The position numbers and the translations under genes are program-made. From Rikenellaceae bacterium (lineage in GTDB: Bacteria > Bacteroidota > Bacteroidia > Bacteroidales > UBA932): a stretch of 41,520 nucleotides of DNA. The stretch spans positions 1 through 41,520 of the forward strand of contig CAAFYX010000043.1 of the NCBI GenBank assembly GCA_900767375.1, written 5' to 3'. Positions 16,676-24,445 of this stretch are shown here, piece after piece. The notes under the pieces were generated by a model that was not told the origin of the DNA, searched no databases, and saw only the letters and a program-made list of their open reading frames with translations. The first letter of the stretch is position 1. The number at the start of each line of letters is the position of its first letter.

Positions 16676-16711
16676 CCGCATCAATTATGAGAACACTGAA
16701 ACACCATACCA

Positions 16712-17848
16712 ATGAAAAGGATCCTAACACTTCTCGCAGGCCTCGCCCTGCTCGCAGTTTCCGCCAACGCGCAGGAACTCAACAACTTCAACTTCGGCAA
16801 CCAGCCGAGAGTCGTATCCCCTGAAATCAACGGCGACAAGACCACATTCCGCCTCTCCGCCAACTATGCCACAATCGTGAACCTCGTCGGCGCCTGGATG
16901 GAGAACCCTTATGGCGCCGGAGTGCCGATGGTGAAAGGCGACCACGGTGTCTGGGAGCTCACCATCGACACCCCTTCACCTGAAATCTACACCTACAGCT
17001 TCATCGTGGACGGCGTAATAATGAGCGATCCCCTCAACGTCTTCGTCCAGCGCGACGGCAGCCGCTACCTCAGCATGCTCCTCGTCCCGGGAGAGCGCAC
17101 CGAGAACTATGTTGAAGCCAACCAGCACGGCACCGTCCAGTCCCGCTGGTACACCAGCAGCATCCTCGGGATAGACAGAAGACTCACCGTCTACACCCCT
17201 TACGGCTACGAGGCCAATCCAAAGAAGAAATACCCTGTCCTCTACCTCCTCCACGGAGCCGGCGGCGACGAGGAAGCCTGGATCTCCATGGGCCGCACTG
17301 CCCAGATTCTCGACAACCTCATCGAAAAGGGACTCGCCGAGCCTATGATCTGCGTTATGCCTAACGGCAATCCTAACCAGCGCGCCGCCCAGACCCTCGG
17401 TCTCCCGGAGACCGAAATGGACTGGCGCGATCAGGCCAACCGCGACGCCTACGTGAAGAGCCTCTGCGAGGAGATTGTCCCGTTCATTGAGAAGAACTTC
17501 CGCGCCATCGCCAAGCCGGCATCCCGTGCCATCTCAGGCCTTTCAATGGGCGGTGGCCACACCATCACCGCCTCCAACCTCTATCCTGAGATGTTCGACT
17601 ACATCTGCCCGCTCTCCGCAGCCGGACAGTCCACCGCCGAACAGATCGCGACATTGAAAGCCGCCGGCGTGAAGCTCTACTTCCTCGCCTGCGGCACCAC
17701 CGACTTCCTGTATGAAGGCTCCGTCGCCCTCGACAAGACTCTCACCGAACAGGGCCTCGACCACATCTTCTTCCAGTCAGACGGCGGACACGTCTGGTCA
17801 AACTGGCGTCTCTACCTCAACACCTTCGCCCCTCTCCTCTTCAAATAG
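16712..17848 (+). CDS. CE1-type carbohydrate esterase with N-terminal E-set/CBM48-like domain
   Basis: A 378-residue secreted alpha/beta hydrolase of the esterase D/feruloyl esterase group, which removes acyl or feruloyl decorations from plant polysaccharide. A signal peptide ends near ANAQ (about residue 21). An immunoglobulin-like E-set or CBM48-like module (about 25-125, with GVWELTIDTPSPEIYTYSF) precedes the catalytic domain. The domain contains LLHGAGGDEEAW, nucleophile Ser278 in GLSMGG, an Asp near 331 (CGTTDF) and a His near 360 (DGGHVWSNW). It is the third gene in the rightward run after the PLD gene. A bidirectional terminator follows. Confidence 0.92.
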   Translation: MKRILTLLAGLALLAVSANAQELNNFNFGNQPRVVSPEINGDKTTFRLSANYATIVNLVGAWMENPYGAGVPMVKGDHGVWELTIDTPSPEIYTYSFIVDGVIMSDPLNVFVQRDGSRYLSMLLVPGERTENYVEANQHGTVQSRWYTSSILGIDRRLTVYTPYGYEANPKKKYPVLYLLHGAGGDEEAWISMGRTAQILDNLIEKGLAEPMICVMPNGNPNQRAAQTLGLPETEMDWRDQANRDAYVKSLCEEIVPFIEKNFRAIAKPASRAISGLSMGGGHTITASNLYPEMFDYICPLSAAGQSTAEQIATLKAAGVKLYFLACGTTDFLYEGSVALDKTLTEQGLDHIFFQSDGGHVWSNWRLYLNTFAPLLFK

Positions 17849-17867
17849 AACACGATTCTGCATACAA

Positions 17868-17910
17868 AACAACCGGCCATTTATTAATGACCGGTTGTTA
17901 ATTTTTTATT
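17868..17910. terminator. Bidirectional terminator between esterase and GH3 genes
   Basis: AACAACCGG/CCGGTTGTT stem with inner CATT/AATG pairing, followed by TTAATTTTTTATTT. It separates two convergent genes. Confidence 0.85.
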
Positions 17911-17919
17911 TAATGACTA

Positions 17920-20247
17920 TCAGTTCTGAGGTGCGCACGCGTGGGCGCTGACCGGGAAGACTGCAGGCTTAGCAAGCCTGAAGCCTGCGGTCTGACGGAT
18001 GTCGGCCGCTGACGCGGCGAAAAGCACCTTGTAAGCGCCGGCGGCAGTCTCCCACTGCGAAGCGTCGGCATTGAAGGAAGCCAGCTCATAGGCGCTGACC
18101 TTGAATGTCAATGTCTGGCTCTGTCCAGGAGCAAGGAGCGCGGTCTTCGCATATGCCTTGAGCTCCTTTACAGGCTTCTCCAGCCCGCCTTCCGGAGCGG
18201 AGACATATACCTGAACGGCCTCCTTTCCAGCGACCTTTCCGGTATTTGTCACGACAATGGATGCGGTGAAGCCACCGTCCCTGGTGACCTTCACCACAGG
18301 CTTGCCATAAGCGAAGGTGGTGTAGCTCAGGCCGAAGCCGAACGGGAACATCACCTGCTCCGGAGCCTTGTCAAACCAGCGGTATCCGACCATGAGGCCT
18401 TCGGCATAGTCGGTGAAATCGACGTTCCTGCGCGCCTGACGGCCACGGCCGTTGAAAGGCTCGAGAGGATTGGAGGCGGAAGCGCCGGAATATTCGTAAG
18501 GGAAGTTAACCGATGAAGGGTGGTCGAAGTAGGAGACCGGGAACGTCATGGCGAGCTTGCCGGAAGGATTGACCTTGCCCGTAAGAAGGTCGGCGATGGC
18601 ATATCCGGCTTCCTGGCCAGGAGTCCACGCAAGGAGGATGGCGTCGGCGAGGCCTGCCCATGAGGCGGTCTCGATGACACCGCCGATGTTGAGGACCACT
18701 ATGACTTTCTTGCCCTGGGAGTGGTATGCGGTGGAGATTTCGTTGATCATGCGGGTCTCGTCAGCAGAGAGGTTCCAGTCATTCCGGAGAGTGCGGTCAC
18801 TGCCCTCGCCTGCGTTGCGGCGGATGGTAACGATTGCGAAATCAGCCTTTGAAGCGGTCAGATCGATGCATCTGCGGCTGACGGAGAGCTCGTCGATGAG
18901 GGTGGTGCCGAGGATGTTGAAGCCGCGGGAACCGGCGGACTCGGCCTTGGCCCTGTTCTCCTCGAAAGCCTTGTATGACTCGTACAGGGAGGTGATTTCA
19001 GGAAGGAGGTTGAAGCCGGCGGCCTCGAGGCCTTCCTTGATGCTGACGATGTATGCCTTGTTCACATTGCCCGAGCCGGTACCGCCGGCGACGGTGTCAT
19101 AGGAACCGATGCCGAAGAGGGCGGCAGTCCCTCCCGCGAGAGGGAGAGTGTTGCAGCTGTTCTTAAGGAGCACCATGCCTTCAGTGGCGCCCTTGCGTGC
19201 TACAGCCGCATGGGCGGCAAGGTCCGGGGTGTCACTGTATTTGTATCCCTTGAACCGTGGGGTGAGGACAATGTACTCAAGGATGCGCTTGACGCAGACG
19301 TCGAGGTCCTCGACTGCGAGAGTGCCGTCATTGACGGCCTTGATGAGCTCGGCGGTCTGGGAAGCGTCGCCCGGCTCCATCAGGTCATTGCCGGCCTGGA
19401 TCTGGGCAGGGGTGTTGCGCTGTCCGGTCCAGTCCGTCATCACGATGCCTTCAAATCCCCAGTCATCACGGAGTATCCTGGTCAGGAGGTCATAGGACTC
19501 CTGGGTGTATGGACCGTTGAGACGGTTGTAGGAGGACATCACGGTCCAAGGCTTTCCCTCGCGGACTGCAATCTCAAAGTTCTTCAGGTAGAGCTCGCGC
19601 AGGGCCCTCTCACCGATGCGGACGTCATCCGCCATTCTGTTAGTTTCCTGGTTGTTGAGTGCGAAATGCTTGAGGGAAGTTCCTACGTTCTGGCTCTGGA
19701 TGCCCTGGATATATGCAGCAGCGGTCTTTCCGGAGAGGACAGGATCCTCTGAGAAATACTCGAAGTTGCGGCCGCAGAGAGGGTTGCGGTGGAGGTTCGC
19801 GCCTGGAGCGAGGAGGACGTCGGCGCCATATTCAAGCACTTCGTTTCCCATGGCTTCGGTTATGGCCCTGACTGCTTCCGTGTCCCATGTGCAGGCCAGG
19901 ACCTCGCCTACAGGGAAGCCAGTGCAGTAGAAGGTTCGGTCCGTCCCGGGGCGCTTGGGATCGATACGAAGACCGGCAGGGCCGTCGGAAAGGACTGTCT
20001 GAGGGATGCCCAGACGAGGTATGGCCTGAGTGGTGCCTGCTGCACCGGGAACAAGGTTTGCATTGGAAGCGGTCATGCTGCCGGCCATCATGCTGCCCCA
20101 GCCCGTACCGACGACGAGGGTGGCTTTCTCCTCAAGTGTCATGGCGGAGAGGACCTCGTCGATGTTGTCCGCCTTCAGCTGAGGCTGAGCGAAGACTGGA
20201 GCGGAAAGGCAGGCCGTTCCAAGGATAGTTGCGATCATTCGTTTCAT
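17920..20247 (-). CDS. GH3 beta-glucosidase-family enzyme
   Basis: A 775-residue secreted GH3 enzyme that removes terminal beta-linked sugars (typically glucose or xylose) from oligosaccharides. The signal peptide ends at PVFAQ (about residue 21). The N-terminal barrel has LSDGPAGLRI, GRNFEYFSEDP and SLKHFALNNQE, with the nucleophile Asp near residue 271 in IVMTDW. The alpha/beta sandwich domain includes KNSCNTLPL and FAIVTIRRNAGEGSDR, and a C-terminal fibronectin-III-like domain follows. The longer frame reaches 20289 but would overlap the upstream gene. ATG 20247, which begins the signal peptide, leaves a 10-bp gap after the DUF1460 gene, so the two form an operon. Confidence 0.95.
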   Translation of the reverse strand: MKRMIATILGTACLSAPVFAQPQLKADNIDEVLSAMTLEEKATLVVGTGWGSMMAGSMTASNANLVPGAAGTTQAIPRLGIPQTVLSDGPAGLRIDPKRPGTDRTFYCTGFPVGEVLACTWDTEAVRAITEAMGNEVLEYGADVLLAPGANLHRNPLCGRNFEYFSEDPVLSGKTAAAYIQGIQSQNVGTSLKHFALNNQETNRMADDVRIGERALRELYLKNFEIAVREGKPWTVMSSYNRLNGPYTQESYDLLTRILRDDWGFEGIVMTDWTGQRNTPAQIQAGNDLMEPGDASQTAELIKAVNDGTLAVEDLDVCVKRILEYIVLTPRFKGYKYSDTPDLAAHAAVARKGATEGMVLLKNSCNTLPLAGGTAALFGIGSYDTVAGGTGSGNVNKAYIVSIKEGLEAAGFNLLPEITSLYESYKAFEENRAKAESAGSRGFNILGTTLIDELSVSRRCIDLTASKADFAIVTIRRNAGEGSDRTLRNDWNLSADETRMINEISTAYHSQGKKVIVVLNIGGVIETASWAGLADAILLAWTPGQEAGYAIADLLTGKVNPSGKLAMTFPVSYFDHPSSVNFPYEYSGASASNPLEPFNGRGRQARRNVDFTDYAEGLMVGYRWFDKAPEQVMFPFGFGLSYTTFAYGKPVVKVTRDGGFTASIVVTNTGKVAGKEAVQVYVSAPEGGLEKPVKELKAYAKTALLAPGQSQTLTFKVSAYELASFNADASQWETAAGAYKVLFAASAADIRQTAGFRLAKPAVFPVSAHACAPQN

Positions 20248-20257
20248 TGTTGTCAGA

Positions 20258-21190
20258 TTATTGGTTATCATTTGTTTCAAATGTGTCATTGAGCCGGATC
20301 ACCCGGATGCCGCCGGTGGCATAGTCGGCGAGGGTGCGGGGCTCGACTATCACCCTGCCCGCACGGGAGGAGGCATGGATGAAATGCAGGACTCCGTCCA
20401 CAGCATATGCAAAAGCGACGTGTGAAACGTCGAGACCCGCGTGACGGTCCACGAAGGCGATGATGTCGCCTTCCCGGATGCGTCCGGCGACGGAAGGCTT
20501 CCTCAACTGGTCCTGGGTTATTCTGAAATACGGGCCCGCGGCCTCAAGCTTCTTCTCCGTCGCAATGATGGCCGGGACCAGCGAAGGGTCGGCGGCCAGC
20601 TGGCGGTAGAGGTCGCGGTGAGAGCTCATGAAGGAGAACTTCTGGTCCATCGGAGCTCCGAGTCCGGAAGTGATCTCACTCATAATGCCGTTGGTTTCGT
20701 TCTGGAGTATCCACTCCGAAGTATAGTGCAGCCGCGAAGGATAGTCACCGACAACACCTCTGCGATACCGCATGTTGCGGATATTGGCGCACAACAGCCC
20801 ATAGGAAGGGGCGCAGCGGCTGACGGAAGGATGAGGCCTCACGCCGAAATGCTCCCCGTCGCATTTCTGCTCGATCTGCAGGCCCTTCACCGTCAGCGCG
20901 AAGCAGACGCACAGCTCCACGAAGAGGATGCAGTCCGTCCTGTCCAGAAAAACCCTCAGCTCCTCCGTCTCCGACTCGAGTGTCCCGGAGACGTACGGAG
21001 TGCCCAGAAAACACCTGGCCACTTCTACAACCAGCTGATTCACAGGAAGGTCCGCCTTTGGGGCAACAGTCTCATAGACAGCACGGTAAATCTCTTCCGC
21101 AGCCACATCGTCCCCGGCCCTGGCGGTGCCGGCAAAAATCAGCGGAAGAACGAGTATGCAGAATGCTCTTATCAGTGCCTTGACTTTCAT
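20258..21190 (-). CDS. DUF1460 protein, NlpC/P60-like amidase fold
   Basis: A 310-residue exported protein of the DUF1460 (PF07313) family, which is related to NlpC/P60 cysteine hydrolases. Structurally studied Bacteroides members are described as N-acetylmuramoyl-alanine amidase-like. The signal peptide ends near ARAG (about residue 25). The probable catalytic Cys87 lies in RTDCILFVE. The expected His lies in LDVSHVAFAY, followed by FIHASS. It probably acts on cell-wall peptides in the periplasm. It is upstream of the GH3 gene with 10 bp between them, and divergent from the sensor kinase at 21283. Confidence 0.88.
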   Translation of the reverse strand: MKVKALIRAFCILVLPLIFAGTARAGDDVAAEEIYRAVYETVAPKADLPVNQLVVEVARCFLGTPYVSGTLESETEELRVFLDRTDCILFVELCVCFALTVKGLQIEQKCDGEHFGVRPHPSVSRCAPSYGLLCANIRNMRYRRGVVGDYPSRLHYTSEWILQNETNGIMSEITSGLGAPMDQKFSFMSSHRDLYRQLAADPSLVPAIIATEKKLEAAGPYFRITQDQLRKPSVAGRIREGDIIAFVDRHAGLDVSHVAFAYAVDGVLHFIHASSRAGRVIVEPRTLADYATGGIRVIRLNDTFETNDNQ

Positions 21191-21246
21191 TTATGCACGA
21201 ATATAAACATTTCCTTATTATATAGGTAAGTTTTTTTATCCGAATA

Positions 21247-21276
21247 TTGTCAAAAAACGATTTTTCCGTAATTTTG
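21247..21276 (+). promoter_or_regulatory. Promoter of the reg_prop sensor kinase (-33 TTG, -7 TAATTTTG)
   Basis: TTG 21247-21249, 19-nt spacer, TAATTTTG 21269-21276, a perfect match. The ATG is only 6 nt past the -7 box, so the mRNA is nearly leaderless. The TTG that opens the longest reading frame is the -33 element itself. Confidence 0.75.
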
Positions 21277-21282
21277 CACCCG

Positions 21283-24200
21283 ATGAAGAAACTAATTACC
21301 ATTTCTGCCCTGCTGCTGATTCTTCCACTGTTTTCAATCCGGCTATGCTTTGCCGCCCAGGAAGAGAACGATTACAGCTATATCAGGCTTTCGCCTGAAG
21401 ACGGATATCCTTCCGATATCCGGTTTATCAGCGTTACGGAACATTATGCAATGATATGCACCCCGAGCGGCGCATACAGGATAAGCAACGGCCATATGGA
21501 CATGATGTCCACACAGGCCCCCAAGCCATATGACCTCCCGGACGACAACATCTATTATGCCCTGAGGGACAATGAATCGAACAACTGGATCCTCTCCGGA
21601 GGCGGAGTATTGTTCATGGACGGCAGCCAGGGCATGCACTCCAAGAAGATGCGCCTTCTGGACAAGGACGCCCTCGCCTTCACGGCCCTGTCCACGGATG
21701 ACGCCACATATTTCGGAGGCAAGAACTGCATCTGGAAATACACCTTCAGCACCGGAGAGTTCTGCCGGACTGCTACATTCACCACAGAAACAGAGTTCAA
21801 CATCACCAGCATGGTGGAATTCTCGGAAGACAGGATATTCCTTCTTTCCACCGGCACTAACGGCGTATACGAGTACTGCCCTTCCACGAATGAAGTGAAG
21901 CCTGTCGGAACCGACCTCGGGGTCAACTTCACCGCAAGCCTGCGCGACTCCGACGGATACCTCTGGCTCGCCACCGCCGGGCAGGGCCTCACCTGCTATG
22001 ACAAGGACCTGAACCTCCTGCAATCATATTCGACCGCCAACTCCAAGCTCACGAACGACCATGTCCTCTGCCTGATAGAGAAGGACGGGAAAATATGGGC
22101 CGGAACATACGGTGGCGGACTCAACATAATCGACCCGAAGAGCGGAAAGGTCAATATCCTGCACAACATTGACGGAGACCCTAACCAGTTTCCAAACGAT
22201 TTCATCTCCAGCCTCGGAGTCGACTCCATCGGCAACGTCTGGGTAGGAACGTGCCACGGCGGCATCTTCCTCATATGCAAGGGGGGCATACACTCGTTCC
22301 CGTTCAGCACCATCCGCCCCGAGCTCAAGCATGACGGAGCCAGCACGCTTTTCTTCGACGTGAAGGACAACACCTACTGGTGCGGATTCTACGGAGCCGG
22401 AATCATCCAGTACATGCCACGGAGCAGCAAGGCGGACAAGATGATAGTCCAGTACCCGGAGACAAAGGGTATGTCCATCAGCAGCATAGCCGGCTTCGGC
22501 AAGGACTACCTCATCTTCAGCTGCTCTCCTGAAGGAGTGTACAAGCTCGACAAGAAGACAGGGAGCATCACCCCTATCACGATATTCAATTCAAGCACCG
22601 ACCGCCACAGATACGGAGATGACGGCCCTATCCTGTGCAACGACAGTGACGGCAACATCATCGGCACCTCGGACAGGATCTATCTCTACAACCCTACCAA
22701 TGAGACTATTCAGAGCTGGCCTCTCCCTGAAGGCACCAAGGGCCACATGTTCCCGGTGTTCGGGGCCAAGGGAAGATACTTCTTCGACAACACCACCCTG
22801 TACAAATGGGATGACAAGGCTGCCAACAAGCTTGTCCCGCTGCACACCATAGACAACGACACCTTCACCTGCAGCTCCACGGGCACGGGCAATACCATCT
22901 GGCTCAGCACGATGGGAGGCCTGCTGAGATACAGCCTTGAAACCGGAGACGCCAAATTCATCCCGCTGCCTCTCGACAGCGAACTCCGCTCCATGATGTA
23001 TGTCTTCCGGACAAACACCATCTGGATCGGCACCAACAAATATCTTTACTGCTACAACCATGAAAAGGGAACCGTCCTCCGTGTGGACAAGTCGTTCGGA
23101 GCACTCGAGACCACATACGAAGCCAAGGCCAAGATGGTGGACAACTCCGGAAACCTCTTCATGGCCGGCAGAACGGGTATCTCACTTATCCGCGAGGATG
23201 ACCTGAAGAACCTGAATTCCACCAACCCTCCAAAGCTGAGGGTGAACAATGTGAATATCGACAGCAAGAATGTAATGGATTTCTCCCATCTGGTCATCCA
23301 TCCGCATTATTCCAATGTGGACATTTCATTCTTCCCTATCGATGAAATCATCCTCAGGCACAAGAAGTTCCACTTCATCATCAACGGACCTGAGCCTACG
23401 GGAGTGACCGAATACCTGAAAGAGGAGCCCGAATTCCATTTCAAGGCCAATCTCCCTGCGGGACAATACACCATCTCCGGCTGCTGCACAAACGTCGACG
23501 GCTCATGGACCGATATGGAAACCCTCTATTCGTTCTACGTCGAACAGATATGGTACAAGACCTGGTGGTCCGCAGCCCTTGCCATCCTGCTCCTGCTGCT
23601 GATATACATGATCATCCATCTGCTGAGGAAGAAGTACAAAGCACAGGAAAACGAAGTCGAAAGGGCGCGCATGGCCAGTGAGATGAAGAGCCTGTTCGTC
23701 CAGAACCTCAGCCATGACGTCAGAACCCCTCTCAACGCCATCATCGGCTACTCCCAGCTGCTGGCGCTTCCGGAAGGCTCGCTGACGGAGGAGGAAAGGG
23801 AGGAGTTTACAGAATACATCACCACCAGCTCCGACATGCTGATCATGCTGGTGGACGACGTGCTCAACATGTCGGACATCGAAAGAGGAGTCTACAAGAT
23901 AAAGAAGGAGAAAGCCAGCTGCAACGACATCTGCAACAAGTCAGTCAAGTGCTGCATGACCAGAGTCCTTCCTGAAGTCAAGCTCTACTACACGCCTTAT
24001 ATGGAAGGAGAGGACCATATCCTCTATTCGGATCCAAAGCGCATCCAGCAGATCCTCGTAAACTTCCTGACCAATGCATGCAAGCATACGTTCAGCGGTG
24101 AAATCCATGTCCACTACTCCCTCGACGAAAGACCGGGATACGTAGTGTTCTCCGTGACCGATACGGGAGAAGGAGTGCCAAAGGACATCGCCCAGGATAT

Positions 24201-24369
24201 CTTCAACCGTTTCACCACACTGGATGCCAGCAAGGGAGGGCACGGACTCGGGCTGAACATCTGCAACACCATCTCCCAGTCACTCGGAGGAAAGGTGGAG
24301 CTGGACACCTCATACACTGGCGGTGCACGCTTCATCTTCATCATCCCTGACACTCCGAACGAAGTTTAG
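21283..24369 (+). CDS. Reg_prop/Y_Y_Y sensor histidine kinase (HTCS-like without receiver or AraC domain)
   Basis: A 1028-residue membrane sensor. The signal peptide ends near residue 25. It is followed by about 14 beta-propeller repeats of the two-component-regulator type (for example DGYLWLATAGQGL, DGKIWAGTYGGGL, GNVWVGTCHGG), a Y_Y_Y immunoglobulin-like domain (about 690-755) and a transmembrane helix (about 762-782). The HisKA domain has His811 in LSHDVRTPLN, and the HATPase has NFLTNACKH, DTGEGVP and GHGLGLNIC. Classical Bacteroides hybrid two-component systems continue into a receiver and AraC domain. This one stops after the ATPase domain, and no response-regulator gene is adjacent. 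By position it may sense an oligosaccharide for the GH3 or esterase genes. Confidence 0.93.
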   Translation: MKKLITISALLLILPLFSIRLCFAAQEENDYSYIRLSPEDGYPSDIRFISVTEHYAMICTPSGAYRISNGHMDMMSTQAPKPYDLPDDNIYYALRDNESNNWILSGGGVLFMDGSQGMHSKKMRLLDKDALAFTALSTDDATYFGGKNCIWKYTFSTGEFCRTATFTTETEFNITSMVEFSEDRIFLLSTGTNGVYEYCPSTNEVKPVGTDLGVNFTASLRDSDGYLWLATAGQGLTCYDKDLNLLQSYSTANSKLTNDHVLCLIEKDGKIWAGTYGGGLNIIDPKSGKVNILHNIDGDPNQFPNDFISSLGVDSIGNVWVGTCHGGIFLICKGGIHSFPFSTIRPELKHDGASTLFFDVKDNTYWCGFYGAGIIQYMPRSSKADKMIVQYPETKGMSISSIAGFGKDYLIFSCSPEGVYKLDKKTGSITPITIFNSSTDRHRYGDDGPILCNDSDGNIIGTSDRIYLYNPTNETIQSWPLPEGTKGHMFPVFGAKGRYFFDNTTLYKWDDKAANKLVPLHTIDNDTFTCSSTGTGNTIWLSTMGGLLRYSLETGDAKFIPLPLDSELRSMMYVFRTNTIWIGTNKYLYCYNHEKGTVLRVDKSFGALETTYEAKAKMVDNSGNLFMAGRTGISLIREDDLKNLNSTNPPKLRVNNVNIDSKNVMDFSHLVIHPHYSNVDISFFPIDEIILRHKKFHFIINGPEPTGVTEYLKEEPEFHFKANLPAGQYTISGCCTNVDGSWTDMETLYSFYVEQIWYKTWWSAALAILLLLLIYMIIHLLRKKYKAQENEVERARMASEMKSLFVQNLSHDVRTPLNAIIGYSQLLALPEGSLTEEEREEFTEYITTSSDMLIMLVDDVLNMSDIERGVYKIKKEKASCNDICNKSVKCCMTRVLPEVKLYYTPYMEGEDHILYSDPKRIQQILVNFLTNACKHTFSGEIHVHYSLDERPGYVVFSVTDTGEGVPKDIAQDIFNRFTTLDASKGGHGLGLNICNTISQSLGGKVELDTSYTGGARFIFIIPDTPNEV

Positions 24370-24391
24370 AACTCAACGATACTACAGACAA

Positions 24392-24424
24392 AATAAGGCG
24401 ACCGTCGTGAACGGCCGCCTTATT
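24392..24424. terminator. Bidirectional terminator between sensor kinase and M16 protease genes
   Basis: AATAAGGCG/CGCCTTATT stem with inner CCGT/ACGG pairing, followed by TATTTATTATT on + and an A/T-rich flank on the other side. Confidence 0.8.
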
Positions 24425-24445
24425 TATTATTGAGTGGTATTCAGA

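Noticed and set aside
15593..16684. 363-residue open frame on the minus strand over the PLD gene
   Set aside because: It is an exact antisense shadow of a gene with two intact HKD motifs. The product is low-complexity Gly/Val/Asp-rich with no domain or signal.
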